Shown here one piece after another: positions 1-9,948 of a stretch of DNA of 64,000 nucleotides (positions are counted from its first letter, which is position 1; every line of letters begins with the position of its first letter). The stretch is from assembly GCA_016786745.1 (NCBI GenBank), contig JAEUVS010000104.1:22104-86103 (forward strand), written 5' to 3'. The notes below the pieces were generated by a model. It was not told the DNA's origin. It did not search any database and worked only from the letters and a program-made list of their open reading frames with translations. Origin of the DNA: Chitinophagaceae bacterium (GTDB lineage Bacteria; Bacteroidota; Bacteroidia; Chitinophagales; Chitinophagaceae). A program made the position numbers and the translations under genes.

Positions 1-1311
1 GCCATCGTCCATTAACTCATGCGCGATGCGGAGCGCATCGTGATAAACCGCACGCCTGTCCTGCTGGAAATACAATTTTGCTTCATCGTTATCAAAGCAT
101 CGCTTAATATACGCTGCTGTGTGGATGGCGGCCAGGTGTGTACGCAAGCACGCATCAAGGTCGGCACGCTCATTTGTACGACGATGTCGTCCTTCTAGCA
201 GGCGGGCTTTTTGCTGTAACAATTCGAGGAAAGTAACGGGCGATAATGTTTCTGTTTCGTTAGAGGGTACGTCGTAAACATTTTGCGCGGTAAAATGGAA
301 ATGTATTTCTTTTATCCCTTCATTACACCATTTTAATGCTTCGTCGTGCTTATGTTGTTTTTCAGCAAGTGTGGAACGTATAAAATAATTCAGTGCTCGG
401 TCACGATTTTTTGTTTCCCGGAAAACTATTTTACTAACCGTTAATGCAGAGTCCAATGCTTTTAATGCACCCGTCCAATTGTCTTGCAATGTATAGATGC
501 GACCGAGGTCATTTTGCATCCGCACCATTACAATATCGTTCCGCCGTTCGACAAGGTTAAAATAATACACCGCGCTGTCTAACTTATTTTCTTCGTAGTA
601 CGCATGCGCGATATTGTGAGTGAGCACGCGTTCCTGTAAACCGGAATTCAGCAGTTGCCGGAAAATTTTAATCGCCTGCTCGTGCTGTTTTAGCTGAAGG
701 AGGCAGTTGGCAATGTTACTTTGCAGGGTTACAGTCGCCTCGTCGGAATGCGTTGGTGAAGCGTTGAGTAAGCGCAATGCTTTTTCAAAATAATTTTTTG
801 CCTGCTGATAGTTGCCGCTTTCAAAATAGATTGTGCCCAGTGAATTGTACAGGTGTTCCTGGTCGGGGAAACTTTCTGACCGTGGATGGAACATTGACAA
901 TATCGAGGCTTTCTCAAAATATATTTTTGCGTCAGCGGTATTTCCAGACGAATAGTAAGACGATCCTATATACAGAAATGCCCGGTAAAATAATGCGGTA
1001 TCTTTTTCCGATTGGTGGTTAAGATCAATGGCCTTCCTGTAAAGCGCATTCGCATCAGCGTATCGTTGATATGTTTGTCGGATGGAGCCAGCCTTGATCA
1101 GGCTTTCGATGGATGAATGAAAGTCGCCGCTTTGTATGGCCAGGTCTGCAACCTGTAAGAAAAGCGAGGTGGCGAGGCTGTCTGTTTTTGCTGTTGGTTG
1201 ATCGAGGTTGAAGTAGTAATCAGCTTTTTTATACAAGGTCCTGAAATCCTGCGGCATTGCGGCTGATGCTGCCAGCAAAGACAAGCAACACAAAATGATT
1301 TGCCTGGTCAT
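1..1311 (-). CDS. TPR-repeat protein, probably TPR-CHAT type (3' end outside window)
   Basis: The minus-strand frame is open from an ATG at 1311 to the left edge (437 codons, no stop). It starts with a signal-like stretch (MTRQIILCCLSLLAASAA). Then come at least six degenerate tetratricopeptide helix pairs, for example NSLGTIYFESGNYQQAKNYF at about residues 150-170 and a similar pair with an AKIYFEKA stretch before it. The last 60 or so residues resemble the helical linker that often precedes a CHAT (caspase-like) domain in Bacteroidota TPR-CHAT proteins. The CHAT domain itself would lie beyond the window, so that part is inference. The start codon overlaps the upstream gene's stop as ATGA, which implies translational coupling. 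TPR protein is secure; the CHAT assignment is not. The alternative is a TPR sensor kinase or regulator. Confidence 0.75.
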   Translation of the reverse strand, partial: MTRQIILCCLSLLAASAAMPQDFRTLYKKADYYFNLDQPTAKTDSLATSLFLQVADLAIQSGDFHSSIESLIKAGSIRQTYQRYADANALYRKAIDLNHQSEKDTALFYRAFLYIGSSYYSSGNTADAKIYFEKASILSMFHPRSESFPDQEHLYNSLGTIYFESGNYQQAKNYFEKALRLLNASPTHSDEATVTLQSNIANCLLQLKQHEQAIKIFRQLLNSGLQERVLTHNIAHAYYEENKLDSAVYYFNLVERRNDIVMVRMQNDLGRIYTLQDNWTGALKALDSALTVSKIVFRETKNRDRALNYFIRSTLAEKQHKHDEALKWCNEGIKEIHFHFTAQNVYDVPSNETETLSPVTFLELLQQKARLLEGRHRRTNERADLDACLRTHLAAIHTAAYIKRCFDNDEAKLYFQQDRRAVYHDALRIAHELMDDG

Positions 1312-2252
1312 CTGAGGGTTGTGGTCAATCCACTAACGATGATGATGAGAGGAGGTCGTTTAGGCGCCAGCAAATAGAGGTTCGATTGAATAAAATTTCC
1401 CTGGGTTGCTGGTGCATCTACAGCGTCATAACTCTCTTTCCGTCTTTTTAGTTCATCAATCAGCCAGGCAGGAATCTGGTCGCGGCTTTTGAAATGATAA
1501 AGGCGGATCGTTATCTTATTAAGCGCTTTCTGACTCGGATCATCGAGGCGGTAGTGAATAGTAAAGTCTTTGAAGATTCCATTTGGCGGAGTCAATGAAC
1601 CGAAAACACCATTGTTAAAAGATTCTTCCAGGTCAATAACACCATTTTTTTTGTTCACTTGCAGCTTGTTCCCGTTTACACCATCAATGTCGCTGTCACC
1701 ATCTCCATCGAGGTCTGTTTCATTGAAGCTGCATTGCCCGTTTCCCCTGGCACATGGAAAAGTGCTATCGGCTCCTTCATACACCGGGGAAGCCGTGTCG
1801 TGTTCTGATGTGTTTGCGATTTCGAAAATGCCATCTTCATAATCTATTCCGGCGATTCGAATTGTTACGCTGTCGATTGGTTCATTGGTCATCGACATGT
1901 AATACACCTTGTAATGAAGACCCGCCTCGCTGTTGTTCACTTCTATCGTACCATTTGAAGCGTTAATTACAAGACCTTCCGGACTAGGAACGAAATAACC
2001 GGGTACTTTCGGTTTTCTTATCGGTTTTACAGTATAATTTTTGGGGGCGCTCCGGTAGTATAAAATGGAGTCTTTGTATTGAAGCTTAACATTTTCTGTA
2101 TGTGGTCCGGTTGCGTTGTCTTCACGCGCTATCGATTCGGCATCGGTGTTTTCGGACACCGTTTTTGTGCAGCCCCACGCTACAAGAATAATTACAGCTG
2201 CAATCGCTGTGACCGTCCATTTCTTCCTACTCTTTAACTGTTGTCGATTCAT
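1308..2252 (-). CDS. Membrane-anchored hypothetical protein coupled to the TPR gene
   Basis: I do not recognise a named family. The 314-residue protein begins with basic residues and one hydrophobic segment (about residues 13-29) ending in AWGC, so it is either a non-canonical lipoprotein or a signal-anchored protein exposed outside the membrane. It has two similar beta-rich halves, each with a G-I/V-I-x-(V/L) element and a (K/H)-(V/I)-x-Y-(Y/R) strand. Between them lies an acidic loop, DLDGDGDSDIDG, that resembles a calcium-binding site. The frame extends upstream to a GTG at 2267, but the ATG at 2252 is the more natural start. The stop overlaps the TPR gene's ATG by four bases, so the two products are probably made together and may work as a surface/sensor pair. 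Function unknown. Confidence 0.65.
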   Translation of the reverse strand: MNRQQLKSRKKWTVTAIAAVIILVAWGCTKTVSENTDAESIAREDNATGPHTENVKLQYKDSILYYRSAPKNYTVKPIRKPKVPGYFVPSPEGLVINASNGTIEVNNSEAGLHYKVYYMSMTNEPIDSVTIRIAGIDYEDGIFEIANTSEHDTASPVYEGADSTFPCARGNGQCSFNETDLDGDGDSDIDGVNGNKLQVNKKNGVIDLEESFNNGVFGSLTPPNGIFKDFTIHYRLDDPSQKALNKITIRLYHFKSRDQIPAWLIDELKRRKESYDAVDAPATQGNFIQSNLYLLAPKRPPLIIIVSGLTTTLR

Positions 2253-2395
2253 CGCTTTTACCAACACTATTTACGATTTTTTTTTGATTTAGGAAGTCAC
2301 TTAAGTTGACTTTTGATAACGGGCAATACAGTAAAACGATTTCATACGGAAAATAACAGACCTTCGGTTTATGAGTAATCTTTCAAGGTAGTTTT

Positions 2396-4810
2396 ATGCC
2401 GTATAAATATCTTGCCTTTCTTCTGACCAGCCTTACTATTGCCGGTCATTCTTTCTCCCAGCATCAACATAAGTCCGCACAGGCCGGACATCTTCCTGAA
2501 GTTAAAAATGTTGAAGCGCAACCTCTTCTGGCGCAGGTAAAGCGTTTAACCGAGGCGCTTAACTTTTTAGGTAGCGCATTGTTGGCAGATGATGCCAGGC
2601 GTTTAAATGAATTGCAGGACGCGGAGCCCGGTAACGATGTGGTCGCTGAAATCCAGGCTATCCTTGACCCTTATTGCCTTGCAATGATTGATATAAACCC
2701 CGAAGCGCGGGTAAAAGTCACGCGCGGACCAGCCAAAGCCGAATTAATGCAAAACGGATGGAAGAGCTTTCTTGTAAAAGTGCAAAATGATGCCGGTGTT
2801 ACGGCACAACTTGAAGCGGAAAGCCGGAACGCCGAACCGGTGTTGCACGTTTCGACTGGCGATCCCAAAATGAGAAAAGGAAATGAAATTACAAAGGGTC
2901 AGCTGGCCAACCGTTTCCTGGAGATGAGCTTTTATCATAATCGCCCCCTGCAACCTCAACTTTCCGGCCTGAAACTCGAATACGCGGTGTTGCAGATATT
3001 CAGCAAACAGGCAGGTAAACGCGAAGCAGAACTTACGTTTAACATAGGACACGGCACACAGGACATCGGTTTTAGGAACGCTATACCTGTATTATTTAAC
3101 GTTAGCAAAGCGGTAAAAGTGGTTTTCAGGGTGAATGATGATGACGGATCGCCTGCGATGGCTTCTTTCGTGATTAAAGATGGAATTGAAAGGATATTGG
3201 TAGAAGACAGCCTGTATCCTTTATACGACAAACTGTATCGCACTGCAAGAGCGCAACGCGAGAACGGCAAACCAATAAAGGGTTTAACAGGATTGTACCC
3301 GCTGCCGTCAAGACGTGTTGCAGCATACGACGACTTTCCGGATTTCTTTTTCCAGGCCCAGGTATACCGCAGTGATGGTGAATATGTGATGCTGCCGCCC
3401 GGCAAATATGATGTTACATTCACACGTGGTCCTGAATATATTTCACAGACAAAACAAATTATTGTACCTGGAAACAAAAATTCACTGGAACTAAAATTTG
3501 ACCTGAAAAGATGGATACACATGGCGAAACTGGGCTGGTACAGCGCCGACCATCATGTGCATGCGGCAGGATGCAGCCATTACGAAAGCCCGGAAGAAGG
3601 AGTACCGCCAATGCATATGTGGAGACAAATAGTGGGAGAGGATCTTAACGTTGGCGCGGTTCTGGCGTGGGGACCGAGCTGGTACCATCAGAAAGAATAT
3701 TTTACCGGCAAGGTCAGTCCATTGTCTACAAAGAAAAACCTGATGCGTTACGATATAGAAGTTTCAGGATTTCCATCATCACACGCAGGGCATATTGTTT
3801 TGTTACGGCTCAAAGAAGACGATTACCCGGGAACAACAACTATCGAAGAGTGGCCCAGCTGGACACTTCCCGTTTTTAAATGGGCAAAGAGCCAGGGAGC
3901 AGTGACAGGATATGCACATTCAGGATGGGGGCTTGAACCACTTCAACCAACGACAGAGTTGCCTAATTACGTAACGCCGAAAATGGATGGTATCGGGGCG
4001 AATGAATACGTTGTTACGGTAACCCAAAATGTGGTTGACTTTTTCAGCGCGGGTGATACGCCGGCTCCATGGGAATTGAATATGTGGTACCATAGTCTCA
4101 ATTGCGGCTTTCGTACGAGAATCAGCGGTGAAACGGATTTCCCATGCATTTTCGATGAACGCGTAGGTATTGCGCGGAGTTATTTTAAATCGGACAGTGT
4201 TTTAAACTTCGACAACTATACTGATGTAATCCGTACTCAAAAAAGTTATGTGTCCGACGGAGGTTCGCACATTATTGATGTTGCTGCAGGAACTATCAAT
4301 GAGAAAAGTGAATTGTTGATGGATAGGCCGGGCATAATAAATGTGAGCGCTAAAGTTGTCGCTAATCTTTCCCAGGTACAGGATGAACATGGAAAAGATA
4401 TTCAACAAAGATCGTTGGTTGATCAGCCATACTGGAGCGTTGAGCGCGCACGAATAGGAAGCAGCAGGCAGGTGCCGGTTGAATTTATAGTAAATGGAGA
4501 GCCGGTTGAAAAAGTAATTATTGATGCCGACGGCTCCTGGAAAGATGTGAAGTTTAGTTACGAAATGAAGCAGTCGGGCTGGTTTGCACTCAGGGTTTAT
4601 CCCAGTTCACATACAAACCCGGTGTTCATAATTATAGACGGGAAGCCTATCAGGGAAAAGGCTAGTGCTGAATGGTGCATCAGGGCAATTGATCAGTGCT
4701 GGAAAATGAAGAAGGAAAATATTCGCGTTCCTGAGAGGGCCGGGGCAGAGGCCGCTTACAAGGAGGCAAAAGCCGTATATGCGAAAATTGCCGAAGAGGC
4801 CCCTAAATAA
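2396..4810 (+). CDS. CehA/McbA family metallohydrolase (PHP-like), secreted
   Basis: The 804-residue protein has a clear signal peptide (MPYKYLAFLLTSLTIAGHSFS), so it should act in the periplasm or outside the cell. The first ~370 residues are beta-rich. The catalytic region opens with SADHHVH at residues 383-389, the His-x-His pair typical of PHP-superfamily metal sites. Downstream it has GYAHSGWG and a conserved SGETDFPC stretch expected near further metal ligands. CehA/McbA proteins are PHP-like hydrolases, some of which cleave carbamate esters; the substrate here cannot be read from the sequence. It is probably monocistronic, flanked by a divergent gene and a T9SS gene. Family call is firm, reaction is not. 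Confidence 0.8.
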   Translation: MPYKYLAFLLTSLTIAGHSFSQHQHKSAQAGHLPEVKNVEAQPLLAQVKRLTEALNFLGSALLADDARRLNELQDAEPGNDVVAEIQAILDPYCLAMIDINPEARVKVTRGPAKAELMQNGWKSFLVKVQNDAGVTAQLEAESRNAEPVLHVSTGDPKMRKGNEITKGQLANRFLEMSFYHNRPLQPQLSGLKLEYAVLQIFSKQAGKREAELTFNIGHGTQDIGFRNAIPVLFNVSKAVKVVFRVNDDDGSPAMASFVIKDGIERILVEDSLYPLYDKLYRTARAQRENGKPIKGLTGLYPLPSRRVAAYDDFPDFFFQAQVYRSDGEYVMLPPGKYDVTFTRGPEYISQTKQIIVPGNKNSLELKFDLKRWIHMAKLGWYSADHHVHAAGCSHYESPEEGVPPMHMWRQIVGEDLNVGAVLAWGPSWYHQKEYFTGKVSPLSTKKNLMRYDIEVSGFPSSHAGHIVLLRLKEDDYPGTTTIEEWPSWTLPVFKWAKSQGAVTGYAHSGWGLEPLQPTTELPNYVTPKMDGIGANEYVVTVTQNVVDFFSAGDTPAPWELNMWYHSLNCGFRTRISGETDFPCIFDERVGIARSYFKSDSVLNFDNYTDVIRTQKSYVSDGGSHIIDVAAGTINEKSELLMDRPGIINVSAKVVANLSQVQDEHGKDIQQRSLVDQPYWSVERARIGSSRQVPVEFIVNGEPVEKVIIDADGSWKDVKFSYEMKQSGWFALRVYPSSHTNPVFIIIDGKPIREKASAEWCIRAIDQCWKMKKENIRVPERAGAEAAYKEAKAVYAKIAEEAPK

Positions 4811-4919
4811 CATTCCTGAGTTGATAAAGTGATTCCCATTTCGGGAAACATATAAATTACTTTGGTCTAAAAACGGTTGGTGTTCATAGAATTATGTACC
4901 GGCATACGAATGGCTTCAA

Positions 4920-6101
4920 ATGAGCGCAATCGTATCTATGACAACCTTTGTAAAATATCCGACCCTTTTGAAAGTTTGCCTCGCAATACTCCTGGTATTC
5001 GGACTGACAGGGTTGCTCAACGCGCAAGGCGTTTCAGAAATCATCACAGATTATAATGGCTATTATAAAACCGGCATTGGTGCTGTAAGTACTGTTAAAC
5101 CGGACAATAATCACAACCTTCTTTCTTTTTCTTTTAATGGTACACGTTATTCGACAGGCGTGAACGATGCCCTGCTTACATCGCATGGCGAAACATTTAC
5201 TCCTTCAAGTTTTCGTGCATTGCCGCTTAATAATATTACAGGTGCACCAACTGGCAATACCAAAATAGGGCTGGGTGCATTGGCCGATGGCGTTCCGAAT
5301 GGCGCGGGTCCTGCGCCTTCGAGGAACCTTGGCAATTACCTGAATGATGGTGTTAATGGTCTTAATCTCGGTACGGTGGTGGCTAACCTTCCCGCCGGAA
5401 CGATGTTTCTTTCCGTAAGTAATCTGAATGCTGCAAATATTGGCGATGGTGTTCCGGATATACTGGTTACACAGGTAGCTGATCCTTCCGGCGCTGATTA
5501 CTATGCGTTCACCGATGTTAATGGTAACATGATCGGCAACCAGGTTGATGTAACGCTTGTTAACATTACCCCGGTAGGGCAGTGGGTAGCGGATTTCTAC
5601 GAAGCGACCGGGGGCACCATTCTTCAACCTGGCTTCACGCAAACGCAGAGAGATGTTCGTTTATGGGCCGCTGATTTCAGCGCATTTGGCATCAATGCTT
5701 CTAATATTGGTAACATCGCGTATTTCAGAATTGTACTTAGTGGTAACAGTGATGTGGCTTTTGTAGCTTATAATACAACAACAGTAACCGTTCAGCAGGT
5801 ACTTTCAATTCCAGGGCAACCGGCCCAACGTATTTCACGCGGTGTAAACCGCGAACAGGAAACTTCGTTGAAACTATTTCCGAATCCTGCTGTTTCTTCA
5901 GCGAATCTTGTTCATCCGAAATCAAAAGGTGAAGAGTCAATCTTTATTTATTCGGGTAACGGAGTGTTGCTTGGTCATCAGAAAGTAAGCCGGAACACTA
6001 CACAATCGCAACTGAATATTGCGGGCCTAAGCAAGGGAGCATATCACGTGGTATATGATGATGGGCTGAGCAAGAGAACGCAGAAACTCATCATTCAGTA
6101 A
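4920..6101 (+). CDS. Secreted protein of unknown function with T9SS sorting domain
   Basis: The protein has 393 residues. A hydrophobic signal (LLKVCLAILLVFGLTGLLNAQG) ends near residue 36; the ATG at 4920 adds a short N-terminal extension, so a later methionine (MTTF, residue 7) is possible. The middle is a beta-rich, Asn/Gly-rich domain I cannot assign. The last ~75 residues, beginning LKLFPNPAVSSANL and ending TQKLIIQ, form a type A T9SS C-terminal sorting domain, so the protein should cross the outer membrane and be anchored or released there. It ends nine bases from the convergent LamG gene. Export route is confident; function is unknown. Confidence 0.7.
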   Translation: MSAIVSMTTFVKYPTLLKVCLAILLVFGLTGLLNAQGVSEIITDYNGYYKTGIGAVSTVKPDNNHNLLSFSFNGTRYSTGVNDALLTSHGETFTPSSFRALPLNNITGAPTGNTKIGLGALADGVPNGAGPAPSRNLGNYLNDGVNGLNLGTVVANLPAGTMFLSVSNLNAANIGDGVPDILVTQVADPSGADYYAFTDVNGNMIGNQVDVTLVNITPVGQWVADFYEATGGTILQPGFTQTQRDVRLWAADFSAFGINASNIGNIAYFRIVLSGNSDVAFVAYNTTTVTVQQVLSIPGQPAQRISRGVNREQETSLKLFPNPAVSSANLVHPKSKGEESIFIYSGNGVLLGHQKVSRNTTQSQLNIAGLSKGAYHVVYDDGLSKRTQKLIIQ

Positions 6102-6110
6102 GAAGCTCTC

Positions 6111-7967
6111 TTATCTCACGATAACTTTTTCAACAGTTTTTTGATCTCTTAGAAAATACACGCCTTTCGCGTAGGTGTTTACGTGAATTGGAAAGTTTCC
6201 GGCCGCGAATTTTCTTCTCCATAATAATCGTCCTTCACTGTTATAAAACGAAAGTTCTGATGGCTTTTCTACTTTAATTGAAACGATGCCACCGTTTGCA
6301 GGGTTGTTAAGAACACTAAAAGAATGTAAGCCTGCACCAATAGTTACTGTTCTTATTTCGCTGAAACTACTACGACCATCGATATCGGTTTGTTTGATCC
6401 TGAAATAATTCAAGCCATCAGCCGTATTTGCATACAAATAAAAATAATTGCGTACGGCATCGCTGTTTCCCGCAGCCGCAATAGTTGCGACACCTTTCCA
6501 TTGCAGGCCATTTATGCTGTGCTCGACGGTAAATTCTTTCGTATTATGCTCATTTGCGGTACTCCATTTTAATCGTACACTTTTATCAAATTTTTCTGCC
6601 GTAAAGCTTAACCATTGTAAAGGCAGCACTGCGTTCTGAACAATGAAATTTGAAGTGGCTCCGGACATTGCGAAGTTGTTCAATGTGCCGTTGTTCTCGT
6701 TTTTCATGTCAACAAGCGTTGTCATGCCAGCGTTTGCGCCACTGGGTAATCCCTGGTTGAATGTGTAGTAGCTCACGAGGTTTGCGTTTGCTGAAGGGTC
6801 GAGACTTACATTCATATTTCCGGCGATTTGCGCCTGCGATCGGGCCACGTTCCAGATACGGACCTCGTCAACGGTGCCTCCAAAAAATTCAGAATAACCA
6901 GGCTGGTTACCTATTGCGAGTATATTGGTGTTTGCGATAATCGCCCCGCTCTGGGCAGCGGTTGCAGCCTGTACTCCGTCAATAAAAATCCGCATCATTG
7001 ACCCGTCATATGTGGCCGCGAGATGATGCCATATATTGAGTGAAGGATATGCTGCCGACAATGTTCGCCAACTGCCTCCAATGTGCAGGTACATCACGGT
7101 GTTTGTCCACCCGTTGTCGGTTCGCGGGAAAATATAACCGTTATTAATTGCCTGGCTTGATTTAGCTACAACATTTTGAATGCCTGTATTTTTTGTGGCG
7201 TACACCCAGGCTTCGAGTGTGATAGCTGCTGTTATATCGAGTGAATTATTATCGGCGATATTTACTACATCATCCGTTCCATCGAAGTTGAGGCCCGCGG
7301 CCGCATATCGTGCAGGACCCAATTGCCACGACGGCGCATTTTGCAACGTGCCATTTGTTCCACCGGTAGAATTAGTTGCGTTGGAGCCCGTGGCATCGTT
7401 TAATTTATAATAAGCAACAAGTCCGCTCGCATTATTTGCAGGCGGGTACAACAGGTTTTGTTTGAGTTGTGCCTGCGTGCGCGCAACGTTCCAGATGCGC
7501 ACCTCATCCACCGTTCCCTGTAAAAAACTGCTTGCGCCGGCATGAGAGCCGATATAAGTTGCTTCACTCGAATAATTGGATGCAACGGATGTGTTTGTTG
7601 CTACGAGTGTGCCATCCCGGTAAAGGCGCATTGTTGTAGTAGCAGAATTATACGTTACAGCAACGTGAGTCCATTTGTTAAGAGTGATGATTGAGGGATC
7701 AACAACCTGCGAATAATTGCCACCATGTCCGGCTGATAACTGACCGGCGTTTATCCAGAACGGAGCATTTGCAGATGATACAATATTCCGGGAGCTTGCT
7801 GCAGTTGTCACATATATCCATGCTTCTTTTGTGTACGACGTGTTGTTCGACAATGGTGTACCAATACTGATGTATTGATTGGTGCCATTAAGCGCCAACG
7901 CGTAATTCGTTTGAGCTCCCGCATGTAATGACAGAATGAGAAAAGGGATTAGAGTTTGAAATTTCAT
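6111..7967 (-). CDS. Double LamG-domain surface protein with T9SS sorting domain
   Basis: The 618-residue protein has a signal peptide (MKFQTLIPFLILSLHAGAQ). It carries two concanavalin A-like LamG/laminin-G-3 domains: one at about residues 20-200 (ALNGTNQYISIG ... GTVDEVRIWNVART) and one at about 220-410 (LNFDGTDDVVNIAD ... GTVDEVRIWNVARS). The repeated GTVDEVRIWNVAR stretch shows that the domains arose by duplication. A linker with PLQWLSFTAEK leads to a final T9SS sorting domain (from about residue 545, ending EKVIVR). LamG domains bind glycans or other surface ligands, so an adhesin or glycan-binding role is likely, but no catalytic domain is visible. Confidence 0.85.
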   Translation of the reverse strand: MKFQTLIPFLILSLHAGAQTNYALALNGTNQYISIGTPLSNNTSYTKEAWIYVTTAASSRNIVSSANAPFWINAGQLSAGHGGNYSQVVDPSIITLNKWTHVAVTYNSATTTMRLYRDGTLVATNTSVASNYSSEATYIGSHAGASSFLQGTVDEVRIWNVARTQAQLKQNLLYPPANNASGLVAYYKLNDATGSNATNSTGGTNGTLQNAPSWQLGPARYAAAGLNFDGTDDVVNIADNNSLDITAAITLEAWVYATKNTGIQNVVAKSSQAINNGYIFPRTDNGWTNTVMYLHIGGSWRTLSAAYPSLNIWHHLAATYDGSMMRIFIDGVQAATAAQSGAIIANTNILAIGNQPGYSEFFGGTVDEVRIWNVARSQAQIAGNMNVSLDPSANANLVSYYTFNQGLPSGANAGMTTLVDMKNENNGTLNNFAMSGATSNFIVQNAVLPLQWLSFTAEKFDKSVRLKWSTANEHNTKEFTVEHSINGLQWKGVATIAAAGNSDAVRNYFYLYANTADGLNYFRIKQTDIDGRSSFSEIRTVTIGAGLHSFSVLNNPANGGIVSIKVEKPSELSFYNSEGRLLWRRKFAAGNFPIHVNTYAKGVYFLRDQKTVEKVIVR

Positions 7968-8073
7968 TTCAGCGGTGTTGGGGTAAACATATACAGATTC
8001 CGGATATTTGATTTGTTCCGGTTATACACACGATGTCAATAAGCGCATATGTTTAATTCCGCTTTGATTTATG

Positions 8074-9378
8074 TCAACGCTTCATGTTCATATAATCAAC
8101 AACAAGATTAGTCATGGCGTTGATACCTGTTTTGAAACCGCTTTCGTCGATGAAAAATTCAGGTGTGTGATGTGGCGCCGCTGTCTTTGGTTCTTTACCC
8201 TTTGGTAATCCGCCGATATAGAAATAAAGGCCCGGTACTTTTTGTGCGAAGAAAGAAAAATCTTCCGCACCTGTTTCCGCAGGTACAAGTTTTACGTTTT
8301 CTTTTCCGGCAGATTTTTGCAGCGATGGCAGCATCACGGCAGTTAATTCTTCGTTGTTGAATGTAACGGGATAATGCATAGAGTAGGGGAGTTCGAGCGT
8401 TGCAGTGGCGCCTGCGGCTTCCGCGGTTTTATCTACTATTTGCCGTACTCTTGAAAAAACAAACTTTTCATCTTCGTCACTTAAAGTTCTGATGGTGCCA
8501 AGCATTTCTACCTGTTCGGAAATAATGTTTGATCGCGTGCCACCATGAAACGCTCCGATGGTAACTACTGCGGGGTTTTTTGTAAGGTTAACATTACGGC
8601 TTACGATTGTCTGGAGATTGTTGACGATTTGCGAGGACACTACAATCGGATCAACGGCAGACCATGGTTCGGCTCCATGCGCGGGTTTTCCCTTTACAGT
8701 GATCTTCATGTCGCCGACGCCGGCAAAGAAACCGCCCGGCCTGTATGTGATCGTTCCCACTTCGAGTTGCGAATTGATGTGCAAACCAAAAATCACATCC
8801 ACTTTCGGATTATCCAAAGCGCCTTCTTTTACCATGAGTTCGGCGCCGCCTTCTTCACCTTTTGGTGAACCTTCTTCTGCGGGCTGAAAAATAAATTTTA
8901 CGGTTCCTTTTAAATCTTTCTTCATCCCGTTTAAAATTTCTGCGACACCCATGAGAATGGCTACATGAGAGTCGTGGCCGCACGCATGCATTACTCCTGT
9001 TTCCCGACCGTTATATGTTGTTTTAACCTTCGATGCAAACGGAACGTTTGTTGTTTCTGTTACTGGTAACCCGTCCATGTCGGCGCGCAGTGCAATCACG
9101 GGTCCGGGCTTGCCTCCTTTCAATATGCCTATCACCCCTGTTATACCTACGTTTGTTTTTACTTCCATGCCTAATGATTGCAGGTGCTTTGCAACCAGTG
9201 CAGCTGTTCTTGTTTCCCTGTTTCCCAACTCAGGATGCTCATGAATATCGCGGCGCCATTCAATTACTTTTTGCTCTATTTTATCAGCGGCTGCGCTTAT
9301 GGCTGGTTTTGCGTTGAATTGCTGTGCATTCGTAAATGCGAATGTGCAAAGTAGCGGGAAAAGGAGTGCCTGTTTCAT
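8074..9378 (-). CDS. M20 family amidohydrolase/carboxypeptidase, exported
   Basis: This is a zinc-dependent M20D-type hydrolase of the family that removes N-acyl groups from amino acids or cleaves dipeptides. Visible family motifs are HEHPELG, ALRADMDGLPV, MHACGHDSH (metal-binding His/Asp), FQPAEEG (catalytic Glu) and GAEDFSFFAQKVPG. The frame extends to a TTG at 9396, but the ATG at 9378 directly precedes a signal peptide (MKQALLFPLLCTFAFTNAQ) and is the better start, giving 434 residues. The exported location suggests peptide or N-acyl-amino-acid scavenging. It stands upstream of the LamG gene on the same strand with a 106-base gap, so it is probably a separate transcription unit. Exact substrate unknown. 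Confidence 0.9.
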   Translation of the reverse strand: MKQALLFPLLCTFAFTNAQQFNAKPAISAAADKIEQKVIEWRRDIHEHPELGNRETRTAALVAKHLQSLGMEVKTNVGITGVIGILKGGKPGPVIALRADMDGLPVTETTNVPFASKVKTTYNGRETGVMHACGHDSHVAILMGVAEILNGMKKDLKGTVKFIFQPAEEGSPKGEEGGAELMVKEGALDNPKVDVIFGLHINSQLEVGTITYRPGGFFAGVGDMKITVKGKPAHGAEPWSAVDPIVVSSQIVNNLQTIVSRNVNLTKNPAVVTIGAFHGGTRSNIISEQVEMLGTIRTLSDEDEKFVFSRVRQIVDKTAEAAGATATLELPYSMHYPVTFNNEELTAVMLPSLQKSAGKENVKLVPAETGAEDFSFFAQKVPGLYFYIGGLPKGKEPKTAAPHHTPEFFIDESGFKTGINAMTNLVVDYMNMKR

Positions 9379-9517
9379 TGAAGTTGTTTCGTTCAATGAA
9401 AATAGTTATAAAACCGCTAGTAACAGTGATCGATGGTTTATTACCGGCCAGGGGGTGATGACCTTTCCGGGATTTCCCGATGTGTACTAAACGTTTAACT
9501 CACCTAAAGCCAGCAAC

Positions 9518-9883
9518 GTGAAATCATTTAACCTTACCGTATTATTTTTAGCCATCACCTGTCTTGTAGTAAGTTGTAAGAAAGGCGGTGATGATGAAGG
9601 CGAAAATTGCGAAGATAACAACACAACAAAAGTAACTTACAGCAACACCGGAAGCGTTCCTCTTCGCGTGGTCGTAGCTACTTCCCTTACATCGCAATAC
9701 GAGCCAATTAATCCCATATTGAATATCGATCTTGCTCCTGGCGCATCTACAGTAAAGGAGTTTGATGCTGACCAGTATTTTAATGTTTGGTACAGCAACT
9801 GTTCCGATGATTGCAGCATGGTTACCTATTATTCTAAAACCTACGCTCAATGCAGTGAGTACGAAGAAAAACAGGGATTTTAG
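9518..9883 (+). CDS. Small lipoprotein of unknown function
   Basis: The 121-residue protein starts at GTG (9518), chosen because a complete lipoprotein signal follows at once: MKSFNLTVLFLAITCLVVSC with the lipobox Cys at residue 20. The mature part has several further cysteines (ENCEDNN, YSNCSDDCSM, YAQCSEY) that could form disulfides in the periplasm. A predicted beta-sandwich (VTYSNTGSVPLRVVVATS) follows an acidic linker (KKGGDDEGENCEDN). No family is recognised. It is divergent from the M20 gene and 65 bases ahead of the sugar transporter. Confidence 0.6.
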   Translation: MKSFNLTVLFLAITCLVVSCKKGGDDEGENCEDNNTTKVTYSNTGSVPLRVVVATSLTSQYEPINPILNIDLAPGASTVKEFDADQYFNVWYSNCSDDCSMVTYYSKTYAQCSEYEEKQGF

Positions 9884-9948
9884 GGATGTAGTGAATTGAT
9901 GCGGTGTTGAATTGTTATATTTAAAGATATTCACCATCGTTTTCCTGC

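Noticed and set aside
4833..4847. TTCCC-ATTTC-GGGAA hairpin after the CehA-like gene
   Set aside because: Only a five-base stem with no T-run; too weak to call a terminator.
9379..9396. TTG start of the M20 peptidase
   Set aside because: ATG 9378 directly precedes a signal peptide; the extension has no coding evidence.
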